A stretch of DNA of 64,000 nucleotides from Desulfovirgula sp. (GCA_020725525.1 DYEX01000158.1:62001-126000), one strand, 5' to 3'. Positions 1 through 9,082 are shown, counted from the first letter of the stretch. A program made the numbers and translations. Notes: a model not told the origin generated them from the sequence alone.

Positions 1-19
1 CTTTTATGTTTTGTTTTGA

Positions 20-44
20 TGACCTCCTTTACTTTCTGAGGTCA
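20..44. promoter_or_regulatory. Inverted repeat ahead of etfB remnant (possible operator)
   Basis: Arms TGACCTC (20-26) and GAGGTCA (38-44) are perfect inverted repeats separated by 11 bases. They sit about 30 bases upstream of the ribosome site of the broken etfB gene at 77. The layout suits a dimeric repressor site for the old lactate/Etf operon, but it could also just form a hairpin. No protein is assigned. Confidence 0.35.
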
Positions 45-76
45 GACAACCTGGATATAAGATCAGGAGGTGTGCC

Positions 77-205
77 ATGAAGATTGTTGTTCTCATCAAA
101 CAGGTGCCGGGAACAGATAATGTAAAAATGGATCCGGGAACTGGAACCATGATCCGATCCGGCAAGGTAAATATCGGATTACCACCAGGGTTATCGATAA
201 ACTAA
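77..205 (+). pseudogene. Remnant: N-terminus of electron transfer flavoprotein beta subunit
   Basis: A good ribosome site (AGGAGGTG, 66-73) precedes ATG at 77, and the first 27 codons read MKIVVLIKQVPGTDNVKMDP then GTGTMIR, the typical start of EtfB, which carries electrons from acyl-CoA or lactate dehydrogenases. The similarity is lost after about residue 29 and a TAA follows at 203-205, so only 42 codons remain of a protein that is normally about 250-260 residues. The nucleotide and flavin binding parts are gone. Its position before a lactate permease and Lut genes suggests that a dehydrogenase/Etf lactate locus was partly deleted here. Expression of a useful product is unlikely. Confidence 0.65.
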
Positions 206-214
206 AGTCAAATC

Positions 215-487
215 ATGAAACTGACCAACAGGAAACTGGTGCCGGTTACTCCCCGGGGGCAGGAACCGGTCTGCCGGTGTTATGCCGAAGCCCTGCGCAT
301 GATCAGCCCGGTTTACTGTATGGAAGATATTGTCGTTCCGGTCAGTCAAATTCCCAGGGCACTGGAGGTCGCGATTTTTAAAAACAGGTTACGGGAGCAG
401 GAAATTTTGTTTATGGCGCGAAATATAGATTCTGGTGGTCAGGCCATCCATTCCCATACTGGCTTAGACTTCATATTACCAAAATAA
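215..487 (+). pseudogene. Remnant resembling the C-terminal part of a GlcD/D-lactate dehydrogenase FAD-oxidase
   Basis: This 90-codon frame has no recognisable ribosome site. It is in the same frame as the etfB remnant, separated from it by one TAA and three codons. A stretch reading MEDIVVPVSQIPRALE resembles the 'EDIxVPRSxIP' region of GlcD-type FAD-linked oxidases (glycolate/D-lactate dehydrogenases), and the following 'GGQAIHSH' could be a decayed form of the 'GHAGDGNLH' motif. The flanks do not match anything I recognise. GlcD genes commonly sit beside etfBA and lactate permease in Desulfotomaculum-type bacteria, so context supports the reading. It could instead be a chance frame; the call is tentative. 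Confidence 0.35.
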
Positions 488-597
488 GAGGGTGGTGAGA
501 GTTAAAAAGGACTGATAATTTACATGTATCACTTCAAGTCGAGTTTTCGGACTAATCACTTTCTTGTAAAACTTATTAATTAAGGAGGAATTATGCC

Positions 598-2358
598 ATG
601 ACGTGGACACAGGCAATCAACCCCCTGGGCAACCTGGGTCTTTCGGCTCTGGTAGACGCCCTGCCGATCATCTTCCTGTTCTGTGCCCTGGCCATATGGC
701 GGATGAAAGGTTACATTGCCGGTCTGGTTACCCTTGCTCTGGCCATTGTGATAGCCATCGGAGTTCACGGCATGCCCGTGAATATGACCTTGTTGTCTGC
801 CGTTTACGGTGTGATGATGGGGCTTTTCCCCATTGGCTGGATTGTGGTTACGGCAGTTTTCCTGTACAACCTGACGGTGAAAACAGGCCAGTTTGAAATC
901 ATCAAGGATTCTATTGCTTCCATTACTGAAGACCGCCGCCTGCAGGCCCTTTTAATTGCCTTTTCCTTCGGTGCTTTCCTGGAAGGGGCCGCCGGTTTCG
1001 GTGCCCCCGTGGCCATTACAGCGGCCATGCTGGCCGGTCTTGGTTTCAACCCCCTTTATGCCGCCGGTATTTGCCTGATTGCCAACACCGCCCCGGTAGC
1101 CTTCGGCGGTCTCGGTATTCCCATCATTACTGCCGGTGCGGTAACCGGTATCGATGCCATGACCATCAGCCAGATGGTTGGCCGCCAGGTGTCCTTCCTC
1201 TCGGTTTTTGTACCTTTCTGGCTGGTCTTCATTATGGCTGGGTGGAAGGGGGCCGTGGAGGTTCTCCCGGCAATCCTGGTCAGCGGCATATCCTGTGCCC
1301 TGGCCCAGTGGTTTTCTTCGAACTATATGACGCCCATGTTGCCGGGCATCCTGTCCTCCCTGGTTTCCATCGTTGCCCTGGTGTTCTTGCTCCGGGTGTG
1401 GAAGCCGAAAAAGATCTGGCGTTTTGCCGATGAATCTCAAGCCACCCTCAAGGTGAGAAGGCATTCCGCCGGAGCGGTGCTCAAGGCCTGGTCTCCCTTT
1501 ATCGTGTTGACGGTGCTGATCAGTGACTGGGGTCTGAAGCCGGTCAAGGCGGTCCTGGATACGGTATCCATTAAAATTGTATTCAGTGGCCTGGATCAGG
1601 CCATCATTGCTGGCGGTAAGCCCATGAGTGTGGTGTACAACTTCAACTGGCTCTCTGCCGGTGGAACGGCCATTTTGATTGCGGCTATCATCAGCGCCAT
1701 AATCATGCGGATCAGCCCCGGCCAGTTTCTGGAGGTTTTTGGTAAAACATTGAAAGACTTGCGCTTTGCTTTGCTGACTATCGTTTCCGTACTGGGCTTT
1801 GCCTTTGTGGCCAACTGGTCCGGCATGACCCCCACCCTGGGGAAAGCCTTCACCGTAACCGGCACCTTCTTCCCCTTCATGGCCCCCATCCTGGGCTGGC
1901 TGGGAGTGGTGATTACCGGTAGCGATACTTCCTCCAACGCCCTGTTCTGCAAGATGCAGCAGATTACCGCCGAACAAATCGGGGTAAACCCGGTACTTAC
2001 CGTGGCGGCCAACAGCAGCGGCGGGGTGGCCGGCAAGATGATTTCGCCCCAGACAATTGCCGTGGGAGCGGCCTCCACAGGCCTGGTGGGTAAAGAAGGC
2101 GACCTGTTCCGCTTTACCCTGGGGCACAGTATCTTCTTCGCTCTGATTATCTCGGTGATCACCTACCTGCAGGCTTACGTTTTCACCTGGATGATACCGC
2201 CACTGACCATGGCCGGCACGGCGGCGGCGACAGCCAAGGCGGTTAGCGGCGGGACAACCATCCTCGTGGCGACGGGAATATTCATACTAATTCTGGGATT
2301 GGTCGCTTCCCGGCAGAGGAGCTCTCTGGACGCCTTAAACGGTCGCCGGAGTGCATGA
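598..2358 (+). CDS. lctP: L-lactate permease (LctP/LldP family)
   Basis: Integral membrane transporter of 586 residues, the usual length of the lactate permease family (TC 2.A.14), which imports lactate or glycolate with protons. The protein is almost wholly hydrophobic, with about a dozen or more membrane spans. It carries the family's glycine/alanine-rich stretch GAFLEGAAGFGAPVAI near residue 125 and the late 'SSNALF' / 'NSSGGVAGKMISPQ' region near residue 445-480. The start is ATG 598 behind AAGGAGG (582-588); an ATG at 593 is out of frame. It is followed by lutC and lutBA in the same orientation, so uptake and oxidation of lactate are probably encoded together. The upstream Etf/GlcD remnants suggest the locus once had a different lactate dehydrogenase. 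Confidence 0.93.
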   Translation: MTWTQAINPLGNLGLSALVDALPIIFLFCALAIWRMKGYIAGLVTLALAIVIAIGVHGMPVNMTLLSAVYGVMMGLFPIGWIVVTAVFLYNLTVKTGQFEIIKDSIASITEDRRLQALLIAFSFGAFLEGAAGFGAPVAITAAMLAGLGFNPLYAAGICLIANTAPVAFGGLGIPIITAGAVTGIDAMTISQMVGRQVSFLSVFVPFWLVFIMAGWKGAVEVLPAILVSGISCALAQWFSSNYMTPMLPGILSSLVSIVALVFLLRVWKPKKIWRFADESQATLKVRRHSAGAVLKAWSPFIVLTVLISDWGLKPVKAVLDTVSIKIVFSGLDQAIIAGGKPMSVVYNFNWLSAGGTAILIAAIISAIIMRISPGQFLEVFGKTLKDLRFALLTIVSVLGFAFVANWSGMTPTLGKAFTVTGTFFPFMAPILGWLGVVITGSDTSSNALFCKMQQITAEQIGVNPVLTVAANSSGGVAGKMISPQTIAVGAASTGLVGKEGDLFRFTLGHSIFFALIISVITYLQAYVFTWMIPPLTMAGTAAATAKAVSGGTTILVATGIFILILGLVASRQRSSLDALNGRRSA

Positions 2359-2368
2359 AGGAACATCA

Positions 2369-2411
2369 AGGAGGTATTTATCCCGGCCGGATGGAATAAT
2401 CCAGCCGGGAT
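2369..2411 (+). other. Orphan ribosome site followed by intercistronic hairpin
   Basis: An AAGGAGG (2369-2375) has no usable start codon at proper spacing; the next ATG (2391) opens a two-codon frame. It is followed by an imperfect hairpin with arms ATCCCGGC (2380-2387) and GCCGGGAT (2404-2411) and an inner TGGA/TCCA pair. There is no T-run, so it is not a classical terminator. It may be an mRNA processing or stability element between lctP and lutC, or the trace of a lost small gene. Confidence 0.4.
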
Positions 2412-2436
2412 CTTCCAGGAAAGGGATGAGGAGCCC

Positions 2437-3036
2437 GTGGCTATAAACAAAGCGGTATTGCCGGATACTGACCGGAATCTGGAAAAACTATATGAGGAAT
2501 TCGTTACCAGGGCCCGGGCCCTGGGAGCTGAAGTCTACCGGGTGCCCAATTTGGCCCAGGCCAGGGAACTGGTGGGGCGGCTAATCCAGGAAATGGGGGT
2601 AAGAAAGGTCGCCCTGGCCGAATCACCTCTTGTAACCGCCCTTGATCTTGCTACAGCAGTGGCCGGGGCGGGAGCAGAAGTCACCGGCGGCAACCCCCGG
2701 GAGCGGGCCGAGGCGGCAGACCTGGGCATTTCGTCCTTTGAAATGGCCATTGCCGAGACTGGGACGCTGGTCCAGGATGCCACTGAGATTAACCGGCGGC
2801 TGGTATCCATGCTTCCCCCGGTGCACCTGGCCCTGGTACCCACCAACCGGCTGGTGGGTACTTTGCAGGAAGCAATCAATAGCCTGGCGGCCCGGGGTCA
2901 AATCCCCGGTTACCTGGCCTTTGTTTCCGGACCCAGCCGTACGGCGGATATCGAACGCGTGCTCACCATTGGCGTGCACGGGCCGGGCAAAGTAGTGATC
3001 ATCTTTGTTGACGGGGGAGGGAGTGCCGGTGAGTAA
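2437..3036 (+). CDS. lutC: LutC/YkgG-family lactate utilization protein (LUD domain)
   Basis: A 199-residue cytoplasmic LUD-domain protein of the LutC/LldG type, one of the three parts of the LutABC L-lactate oxidation complex. Family features visible are 'VALAESPLV' near residue 50-58, 'DLGISSFEMAIAETGTLV' (residues about 98-115) and 'PPVHLALVPTNRLV' (about 126-139). The GTG start at 2437 lies behind GATGAGGAG. The stop (3034-3036) overlaps the start of the lutBA fusion, which argues for translational coupling. The length is slightly short of the Bacillus LutC (about 240), as is common for stand-alone LutC in clostridial relatives. Confidence 0.88.
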   Translation: MAINKAVLPDTDRNLEKLYEEFVTRARALGAEVYRVPNLAQARELVGRLIQEMGVRKVALAESPLVTALDLATAVAGAGAEVTGGNPRERAEAADLGISSFEMAIAETGTLVQDATEINRRLVSMLPPVHLALVPTNRLVGTLQEAINSLAARGQIPGYLAFVSGPSRTADIERVLTIGVHGPGKVVIIFVDGGGSAGE

Positions 3037-5203
3037 AACAGCCTTGCGGCAGGCGACCCGGGAGGCTTTGGCCAATGCAAGTGTTTGTTCCGCCCTGGGA
3101 AGGTTTGCCGATAACTATGTCATTGCCCGGGAACAGGCTTACCGGCATAAGGATTTTGAGGGACTGCGCCGGGAAGTAGCCCGGATTAAGCGGGAAGCGG
3201 CGGAACGCATGGAAGAACTGGCCGACCAGTTTACCCGGGAGGCTACCCGTCGCGGCGCCACTGTTTTCCGGGCGGCTACTGCCCAGGATGCCCGCGAGTA
3301 CATTGCCCGGCTGGCCAGGTCCAGGGGCATCAAGACCATCGTCAAGTCCAAGTCCATGGCCAGCGAGGAGATCCATTTAAACGAATATTTAAAGGAACAG
3401 GGTTTGGATGCCGTGGAAACGGATCTGGGTGAGTGGATCATCCAGCTTTCCAGTCAGCGTCCTTCCCACATGGTCATGCCGGCCATTCACTTGAGCCGGA
3501 ACGAAGTGGCCGAAATTTTTAGCAAGGAAATTGGGGAACCGGTGGAACCGGACATCTCCTCCATGGTTAAGCTGGCCCGCAGGGAGCTGCGCAAAAAATT
3601 CCTCTCCGCCTGGATGGGTATTTCCGGTGGGAACATTGCCGTGGCCGAAACGGGTACGATCGTCATGGTCACCAATGAAGGCAACGGGCGGTTGACTACT
3701 ACCTTGCCCCCGGTGCACGTAATCATCGTCGGCCTGGAAAAACTGGTGCCCCGCTTTACGGATGTAGCACCCATTCTGGAGGTGCTGCCCCGCAGTGCCA
3801 CGGCCCAGCACATTACCACCTACGTGACCATGATTACCGGTGCTGTTCCGGCGGTGGACCCCGACGGCAATTACCACGAGAAAAAGGAACTGCATATCAT
3901 TCTTCTGGATAACGGCCGCACCCGGATGGCCGGTGATCCCGTCTTTAAAGAAGCCCTGCAGTGTGTGCGTTGTGCCGCCTGTTTAAACGTCTGCCCCATT
4001 TACCAGCTGGTCGGGGGGGTGTTTGGGGATGTTTATACCGGCGGCATTGGGACCGTGCTCACTGCCTTCTTCACCGATCCGCAAAAGGCGCAGCAGGTGC
4101 AGAACCTGTGCCTGGGTTGTGAGCGCTGCCGGGATTACTGTTCGGGCAACATTGACCTGCCCGGGCTCATTGGTGAACTCAGGCGGCGGACAGTGGAAAA
4201 GGAAGGCATGAGCTATGTCCAGAGAGTGATCTTTGAAAAAGTGCTGGTCAACCGGGGAGTCTTCCATAGACTGTTAAAGGCTGCCTCCCGGTTGCAAAAG
4301 CCCTTTACCCGGGAGGGAAAGATCCGTCACTTACCTCTCTTTTTAGCCGGTTTAACTGAAGGACGCTCTCTGCCCGCCATTGCGGAGATTCCTTTCCGGG
4401 AGCGGGTTGACAGGCTGCCCCGACCGGGCAGGGTAACTGACCGTGTAGCCTTCTTTTCTGGGTGTCTGGTAGATTTTGTCTACCCCGGTATTGGTGAGTC
4501 CGTGGCTAAAGTTTTGGCGTCTTTGGGATTTGAAATGCTCTGCCCGGAGGGACAAACGTGCTGTGGTTATCCGGCCAGGCAGGTGGGTTTGACTGACAGT
4601 TTTGCCGAACTGGCGCGACAAAATATCGCTGCCTTTGAGAATATAAATGCCGGGTATGTGCTTACCGCCTGTCCGACCTGTGCCGAAGCACTGAAGTTTC
4701 TCTACCCGCAGCTTCTGGCCGATGATCCGGTTTGGAGCAAACGGGCCAGGGCGCTGGCGGAAAAAGTAACGGATTTTTCCTCTTTTGTTTTTGCTCACAG
4801 GGAAAAGCTGGTTCCGTTTATGATACCCCTGAAGCAAAAGGTTACTTACCACGATTCCTGCCACTTGAAGCGCCGCCTGCGGGTAACCGGTGAACCGCGC
4901 CAGCTGCTGATTGACGCCGGGGCAGAACTGGTGGAAATGACTCCCGCTGATCTCTGTTGTGGTTTTGGGGGGTCCTATTCCATTAAGTTTCCGGAGCTTT
5001 CCAGATCTGTCCTGGACCGCAAGCTGCAGGCCGTACTGGGCAGTGGGGCAGAGGTGGTGGCCCTGGACTGCCCGGGTTGCCAGATGCAGATCAGTGGCGG
5101 GCTGGACCATGAAAGACGGCCCATGCGGGTGATGCATACGGCAGAGATCCTCGCGAGCTGTCTTGCCGGTACGGCACAGGCTCAGGATGGAAAAAACAAT
5201 TAA
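3029..5203 (+). CDS. Fused LutB-LutA lactate oxidation iron-sulfur protein
   Basis: A 724-residue fusion of the two iron-sulfur subunits of the lactate utilization complex. Residues about 1-300 are the LUD domain of LutB/LldF. Two [4Fe-4S] ferredoxin-type clusters follow: CVRCAACLNVC at about 312-322 and CLGCERCRDYC at about 361-371. From about 470 the protein is LutA/LldE-like with cysteine-rich CCG repeats ('CCGYPARQ', 'CPTCAEA', 'CCGFGGSYS', 'CPGCQMQ'). Such fusions are known in sulfate reducers. I chose GTG 3029, about six bases after GGGGGAGGGAG; the frame is open further upstream but lacks a ribosome site. It overlaps lutC by 8 bases. Electrons from lactate would go to menaquinone or another membrane carrier, which is inference. 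Confidence 0.9.
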   Translation: MSKTALRQATREALANASVCSALGRFADNYVIAREQAYRHKDFEGLRREVARIKREAAERMEELADQFTREATRRGATVFRAATAQDAREYIARLARSRGIKTIVKSKSMASEEIHLNEYLKEQGLDAVETDLGEWIIQLSSQRPSHMVMPAIHLSRNEVAEIFSKEIGEPVEPDISSMVKLARRELRKKFLSAWMGISGGNIAVAETGTIVMVTNEGNGRLTTTLPPVHVIIVGLEKLVPRFTDVAPILEVLPRSATAQHITTYVTMITGAVPAVDPDGNYHEKKELHIILLDNGRTRMAGDPVFKEALQCVRCAACLNVCPIYQLVGGVFGDVYTGGIGTVLTAFFTDPQKAQQVQNLCLGCERCRDYCSGNIDLPGLIGELRRRTVEKEGMSYVQRVIFEKVLVNRGVFHRLLKAASRLQKPFTREGKIRHLPLFLAGLTEGRSLPAIAEIPFRERVDRLPRPGRVTDRVAFFSGCLVDFVYPGIGESVAKVLASLGFEMLCPEGQTCCGYPARQVGLTDSFAELARQNIAAFENINAGYVLTACPTCAEALKFLYPQLLADDPVWSKRARALAEKVTDFSSFVFAHREKLVPFMIPLKQKVTYHDSCHLKRRLRVTGEPRQLLIDAGAELVEMTPADLCCGFGGSYSIKFPELSRSVLDRKLQAVLGSGAEVVALDCPGCQMQISGGLDHERRPMRVMHTAEILASCLAGTAQAQDGKNN

Positions 5204-5301
5204 TTCTGAGACGCTCATGCCGCTTTTACCGGCGCCAACAGGGGGTGCAAATGGCAAGCAGGTAACCATTTTTCAAGGTCGCACACAAATGTACTGTGAG
5301 T

Positions 5302-5326
5302 CCCCGGAAAAATCCGGGGGCTTTTT
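5302..5326 (+). terminator. Rho-independent terminator after lutBA
   Basis: Stem CCCCGG (5302-5307) / CCGGGG (5314-5319) with loop AAAAAT and a GCTTTTTG tail. It lies about 100 bases downstream of the lutBA stop and separates the lactate operon from the ftsK gene. Confidence 0.8.
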
Positions 5327-5454
5327 GCATTGCAGGGAAAAATAAGAACAGGACCTTTGGGGATAGGTTGTACCCGGGTAAGCTCAACGGTTTTCCCTGT
5401 TCTGATTTCTTTGTGGAAAAATATAGATATAGTGCAGCACTTTACCATCGGGTG

Positions 5455-5463
5455 TGGTATAAT
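5455..5463 (+). promoter_or_regulatory. Extended -10 promoter for spoIIIE/ftsK copy 1
   Basis: TGGTATAAT forms a perfect extended -10 element; no good -35 hexamer is seen 17 bases upstream. Transcription would start close to 5470, giving a very short leader that begins at or next to the GGAGG at 5470-5474. Two other genes in this window have the same TGnTATAAT without a clear -35. Confidence 0.55.
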
Positions 5464-5483
5464 TGGGATGGAGGCTGGTTTGG

Positions 5484-7688
5484 GTGAAGGTAAGAGCGGT
5501 AAAAGACCGGCAAAAGTATGAGCTGGCCGGCATTGGTTTGATTTGCGTGGCCCTACTGGCTCTGATCAGTCTGGTAAACCCCACCGTAGGGCTGGTCAGC
5601 CTGGGGGTGGAGCGGGTGCTGCGGGGGACAGCCGGAGAGGGAAGATATCTTTTTCCCCTCCTGCTCGCTTTTTGGGGCTTGAGATTGATCCGGGGAAAGG
5701 CGTACGGGCGGGCGGCCGGCCGGCGTTTTTATGGGGGTGCCCTGCTCTTTGTGGTGGCCCTCACCCTGTTACACATGCTGGTGCCACAGGATTACTCCCT
5801 TGAGGCCGGTCTGGCCGGGGAAGGGGGTGGCCTGGTGGGGGCGGTTTGCTTTTTCTTTCTGGAGCGTTCCTTCGGTTTTACGGGCACCTGCATTGTCCTG
5901 GCTACGTTGACCCTGATGGGAGTGCTTCTGAGCAGTAACGTTTCTTTAGGTACTTTAGTATCAAGACTAATGGCCGGTGTAAAGAACATGAACCAGCGGT
6001 TTAGTAGTTTGCTTTTCACTGAAGAGGAGGAAGTAATGGAAGAGCTACCTCCCCGACCGGTGATCATTGATCAAAGCGGATCGGCGGGAACAGGTGGGGA
6101 AGTAGTCTCCCCGGTAATGCCCGGTGAAAAGGGCAGCAATGACCATTCGGGTAACACCGGCGTAACCCGGGATTTGCGTATACTTCCTTCTCCCGTTTCC
6201 ACGGCCGGTGGAGCTACCGGCGAAGGAGAAAATGCGCCCGGCCCTTCACCCTACCAGTTTCCCCCCTTGAGCTTGCTTTCCAAACCTGTGCGGTCGAAAG
6301 GCATTAAGAATACCAGGGATATTACCGAAAACATACGTATACTGGAAGAAACTCTGGACAGCTTTGGTGTCAAAGCCAGGGTGGTGCAGGTTTCCCGTGG
6401 ACCGGCCATTACCCGGTATGAGATTCAGCCTCCGGCAGGTATCAAGGTCAGCCGTATTGTCGGCCTGGCCGATGATATTGCCCTGTCCATGGCTGCACCG
6501 GACGTGCGTATCGAGGCACCCATTCCCGGTAAGGCGGCAGTAGGCATCGAAGTTCCCAACCGGGAAGTTTCCATGGTCTACTTAAGGGAGTTGCTGGAAA
6601 CGCCGGATTTCCAGCAGGCTCCTTCCCGGATCACCGTAGCCCTGGGTAAAGATATTGCCGGTAACCCGGTAGTGGCCGATCTGGCCCGTATGCCTCACTT
6701 ACTTATTGCCGGTGCAACCGGTTCCGGGAAAAGTGTTTGTCTGAATACCATCATTGCCAGCATTCTTTTTAAGGCCACGCCCGACGAGGTAAAGTTTTTA
6801 ATTATCGACCCCAAGATGGTGGAACTGGCCACATACAACGGGATCCCCCACCTGGTATCGCCCGTGGTTACGGATCCCAAAAAGGCGGCTACCTCGCTGC
6901 GCTGGGCCGTTAAGGAAATGGAGCGCCGTTATGAGCTCTTTGCCGCTGCCGGGGTAAGAGATGTCACCCGTTACAATGAGCTTTGCAGCAGTCAGGGGAC
7001 GGTTACCAGGTCGCAGGCACCACTCCCGTTAATTGTTATCATCATTGATGAACTGGCCGATTTAATGATGGTGGCTCCGGCCGATGTGGAGGACGCGGTG
7101 TGCCGCCTGGCCCAGATGGCCCGGGCCGCAGGCATCCATCTGGTAGTGGCCACCCAGCGTCCTTCGGTGGATGTTATCACCGGGTTAATCAAGGCCAATA
7201 TCCCTTCACGGATCTCTTTTGCCGTTTCTTCTCAAATTGACTCCCGTACCATCCTGGACATGGCCGGAGCTGAAAAGCTCCTGGGCAAGGGGGACATGCT
7301 CTTTTTCCCGGTGGGGGCGCCGAAACCCATCCGGGTTCAGGGGGCCTATCTCTCAGACCAGGAAGTGGAGGCACTGGTTTCTTTCCTCAAAAAACAGGCC
7401 GCCCCCCGCTTTGAAAAACAGGTTGTCACGGAGGCAGAACGTGAGGAATTTGAAGAGGAGCTGGAAGACGAGCTACTCCCCCGGGCCGTGGAAATTTTTA
7501 TTGAAACGGGTCATGCCTCCATTTCCCTGTTGCAAAGGCGCCTCCGGGTGGGGTACGCCCGGGCCGCCCGGCTAATGGACATTATGGAAAGGAAGGGTAT
7601 AGTGGGAGGGTATGAGGGTAGTAAACCCCGGCCTGTACTCATTACTTTAGAACAATTTAAACAGACCTTCAAAAAAAGGTTAAATTAA
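5484..7688 (+). CDS. spoIIIE: DNA translocase FtsK/SpoIIIE (copy 1)
   Basis: A 734-residue septal DNA pump. About four membrane spans fill residues 10-170, followed by an acidic/flexible linker. The motor has the alpha/beta region ('[21 protein letters not shown]'-like, near 300) and Walker A GATGSGKS near 408, with Walker B '[12 protein letters not shown]' near 515. The C-terminal gamma winged helix ('[21 protein letters not shown]') reads polarity sequences. Start GTG 5484 is 9 bases after GGAGG; an upstream in-frame TTG (5463) lies inside the -10 box. The gene order spoIIIE-rodZ-pgsA-cinA-recA-rny-ymdB-spoVS matches Bacillus, so this copy is the syntenic SpoIIIE orthologue. A second copy is at 38.5-40.8 kb. 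Confidence 0.93.
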   Translation: MKVRAVKDRQKYELAGIGLICVALLALISLVNPTVGLVSLGVERVLRGTAGEGRYLFPLLLAFWGLRLIRGKAYGRAAGRRFYGGALLFVVALTLLHMLVPQDYSLEAGLAGEGGGLVGAVCFFFLERSFGFTGTCIVLATLTLMGVLLSSNVSLGTLVSRLMAGVKNMNQRFSSLLFTEEEEVMEELPPRPVIIDQSGSAGTGGEVVSPVMPGEKGSNDHSGNTGVTRDLRILPSPVSTAGGATGEGENAPGPSPYQFPPLSLLSKPVRSKGIKNTRDITENIRILEETLDSFGVKARVVQVSRGPAITRYEIQPPAGIKVSRIVGLADDIALSMAAPDVRIEAPIPGKAAVGIEVPNREVSMVYLRELLETPDFQQAPSRITVALGKDIAGNPVVADLARMPHLLIAGATGSGKSVCLNTIIASILFKATPDEVKFLIIDPKMVELATYNGIPHLVSPVVTDPKKAATSLRWAVKEMERRYELFAAAGVRDVTRYNELCSSQGTVTRSQAPLPLIVIIIDELADLMMVAPADVEDAVCRLAQMARAAGIHLVVATQRPSVDVITGLIKANIPSRISFAVSSQIDSRTILDMAGAEKLLGKGDMLFFPVGAPKPIRVQGAYLSDQEVEALVSFLKKQAAPRFEKQVVTEAEREEFEEELEDELLPRAVEIFIETGHASISLLQRRLRVGYARAARLMDIMERKGIVGGYEGSKPRPVLITLEQFKQTFKKRLN

Positions 7689-7916
7689 AAATGCGTTGTT
7701 TGAGAGGAAACCAGCGTTAAGTGTAGAAAAACACTTTGTGGATTTCAGCACAGGTAATTGTTCAATAAAACCGCTACTATCGGCACCATAGCGAGGTCAC
7801 TGAACATTTACCAGCATAGCAAACCGGGGTACTGTGGGCGAAGCACTGGAAAGAGCGGGAACCAGTGTACCGGCCGTTTTCACATGTGTTTGTGTTTTGT
7901 TTTTACCGGGGAAGTA

Positions 7917-7922
7917 TATAAT
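7917..7922 (+). promoter_or_regulatory. Possible -10 element upstream of mnmH
   Basis: A TATAAT lies 30 bases ahead of the mnmH start, without a convincing -35 at 16-18 bases. The gap between spoIIIE and mnmH (7689-7951) otherwise holds only a short AAGTGT/ACACTT hairpin (7719-7736) with no T-run. Confidence 0.35.
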
Positions 7923-7951
7923 AGTGGTCAGTGCAAAACGCAGGTGGCATT

Positions 7952-9082
7952 ATGGTTAAAGAAATTAACGTTGCAGAAGCTCTATCTTTACCGAATGTTC
8001 TGGTGGTGGATGTACGCTCGGAAGGGGAATTTGCCGAGGCAACCATCCCGGGTGCAGTGAATATTCCTCTGCTGGACAATGTGGAACGGGCGCTGGTGGG
8101 AACCGTGTATAAGGAAAAGGGACCGGCGCAGGCCCGCAAATTGGGTTTGGAGCTGGTTTCTCCCCGCCTTCCCCGGTGGGTCGAGACTGTTGAACGCCTG
8201 GCCCACGGCCGGCAGGTGGTCCTTTTTTGCTGGCGGGGGGGGCTGCGCAGCCATTTTGCAGCGGCCATCCTTGATGTAATGGGCTTTACCGTATATCGCA
8301 TCCTGGGTGGCTATAAGGCCTACCGCCGGTTTGTTAACTCTTACCTGGGGGTAGAGGAGCTGCCTTTAAAGGCAGTGGTTATTCACGGACTGACGGGGGT
8401 GGGCAAAACCATTTTGCTTGGCCGCCTGGCGGAACAGGGTCTGCCCGTTTTAGACCTGGAAGGCCTGGCCCGGCACCGGGGCTCGGTTTACGGCAAGATC
8501 GGCTTGCCCCCTTCTCCCAGCCAGAAAATGTTCGAGGGTCTTATTGTCCAGGCGTTGATGGCGGCAGAGGAAAAAGGGGTAATTATTGTTGAATGTGAAA
8601 GCCGCCGCCTGGGCAACCTGCTGGTCCCGGCGGTGGTGCTCAGGGCTATGGAGAAAGGGTACCGGGTATTGCTCTATGATTCCCTGGAAAATCGTGTGAG
8701 GCGCATTCGCCAGGAGTATACCAGTGGCCCGCAACAAAACATTCCCGCTTTACAGGAGGCCACCACTGCCCTGGCAAAATATCTGGGAGTACGCCGGGTG
8801 GCGGAGCTGAACCAGTTGCTGGCCAGGGGGGAATTTGACCAGGTTTTTTCCTATCTTTTGACCAGATATTATGATCCTCTCTACGGATATCCAGGTGAGC
8901 CCAGCCCGGATTATGACCTTTGTGTGAACACGGCTGATATGGATGAGGCAGTTAACCGGGTTAGGGAGTGGATTACAGGCCTGCCCGAATATGGACGGGT
9001 AAAGGGAGGTGAACCCGGTGGGTATAGGAAACATGCTGCGGGAAGCCCGCCAGGCCCGGGGGTTGTCCCTGGAGCAGGTTGA
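7952..9082 (+). CDS. mnmH: tRNA 2-selenouridine synthase
   Basis: A 376-residue enzyme that replaces sulfur by selenium in 2-thiouridine at the tRNA wobble position, using selenophosphate. The N-terminal rhodanese domain carries the catalytic cysteine in 'FCWRGGLRS' (Cys near 93). The C-terminal half is a P-loop domain with GLTGVGKT near 146-153. The ATG at 7952 follows CAGGTGG; an upstream in-frame GTG has no ribosome site. The length fits the family (about 360-370), and the last about 20 codons run on past the start of the next gene, a 65-base overlap in another frame. Its presence implies a selenophosphate synthase (SelD) elsewhere. mnmH is not normally part of this gene cluster. Confidence 0.9.
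   Translation: MVKEINVAEALSLPNVLVVDVRSEGEFAEATIPGAVNIPLLDNVERALVGTVYKEKGPAQARKLGLELVSPRLPRWVETVERLAHGRQVVLFCWRGGLRSHFAAAILDVMGFTVYRILGGYKAYRRFVNSYLGVEELPLKAVVIHGLTGVGKTILLGRLAEQGLPVLDLEGLARHRGSVYGKIGLPPSPSQKMFEGLIVQALMAAEEKGVIIVECESRRLGNLLVPAVVLRAMEKGYRVLLYDSLENRVRRIRQEYTSGPQQNIPALQEATTALAKYLGVRRVAELNQLLARGEFDQVFSYLLTRYYDPLYGYPGEPSPDYDLCVNTADMDEAVNRVREWITGLPEYGRVKGGEPGGYRKHAAGSPPGPGVVPGAG

Noticed and set aside
952-2127. Long open frame (391 codons) on the minus strand inside the lactate permease gene
   Set aside because: It lies wholly opposite a well-supported transporter gene, has a His/Gly/Gln-rich composition typical of antisense frames in GC-rich DNA, and lacks a ribosome site.
4352-5269. 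305-codon frame on the minus strand opposite lutBA
   Set aside because: LutA motifs on the plus strand are clear; the reverse frame has no recognisable domain or ribosome site.
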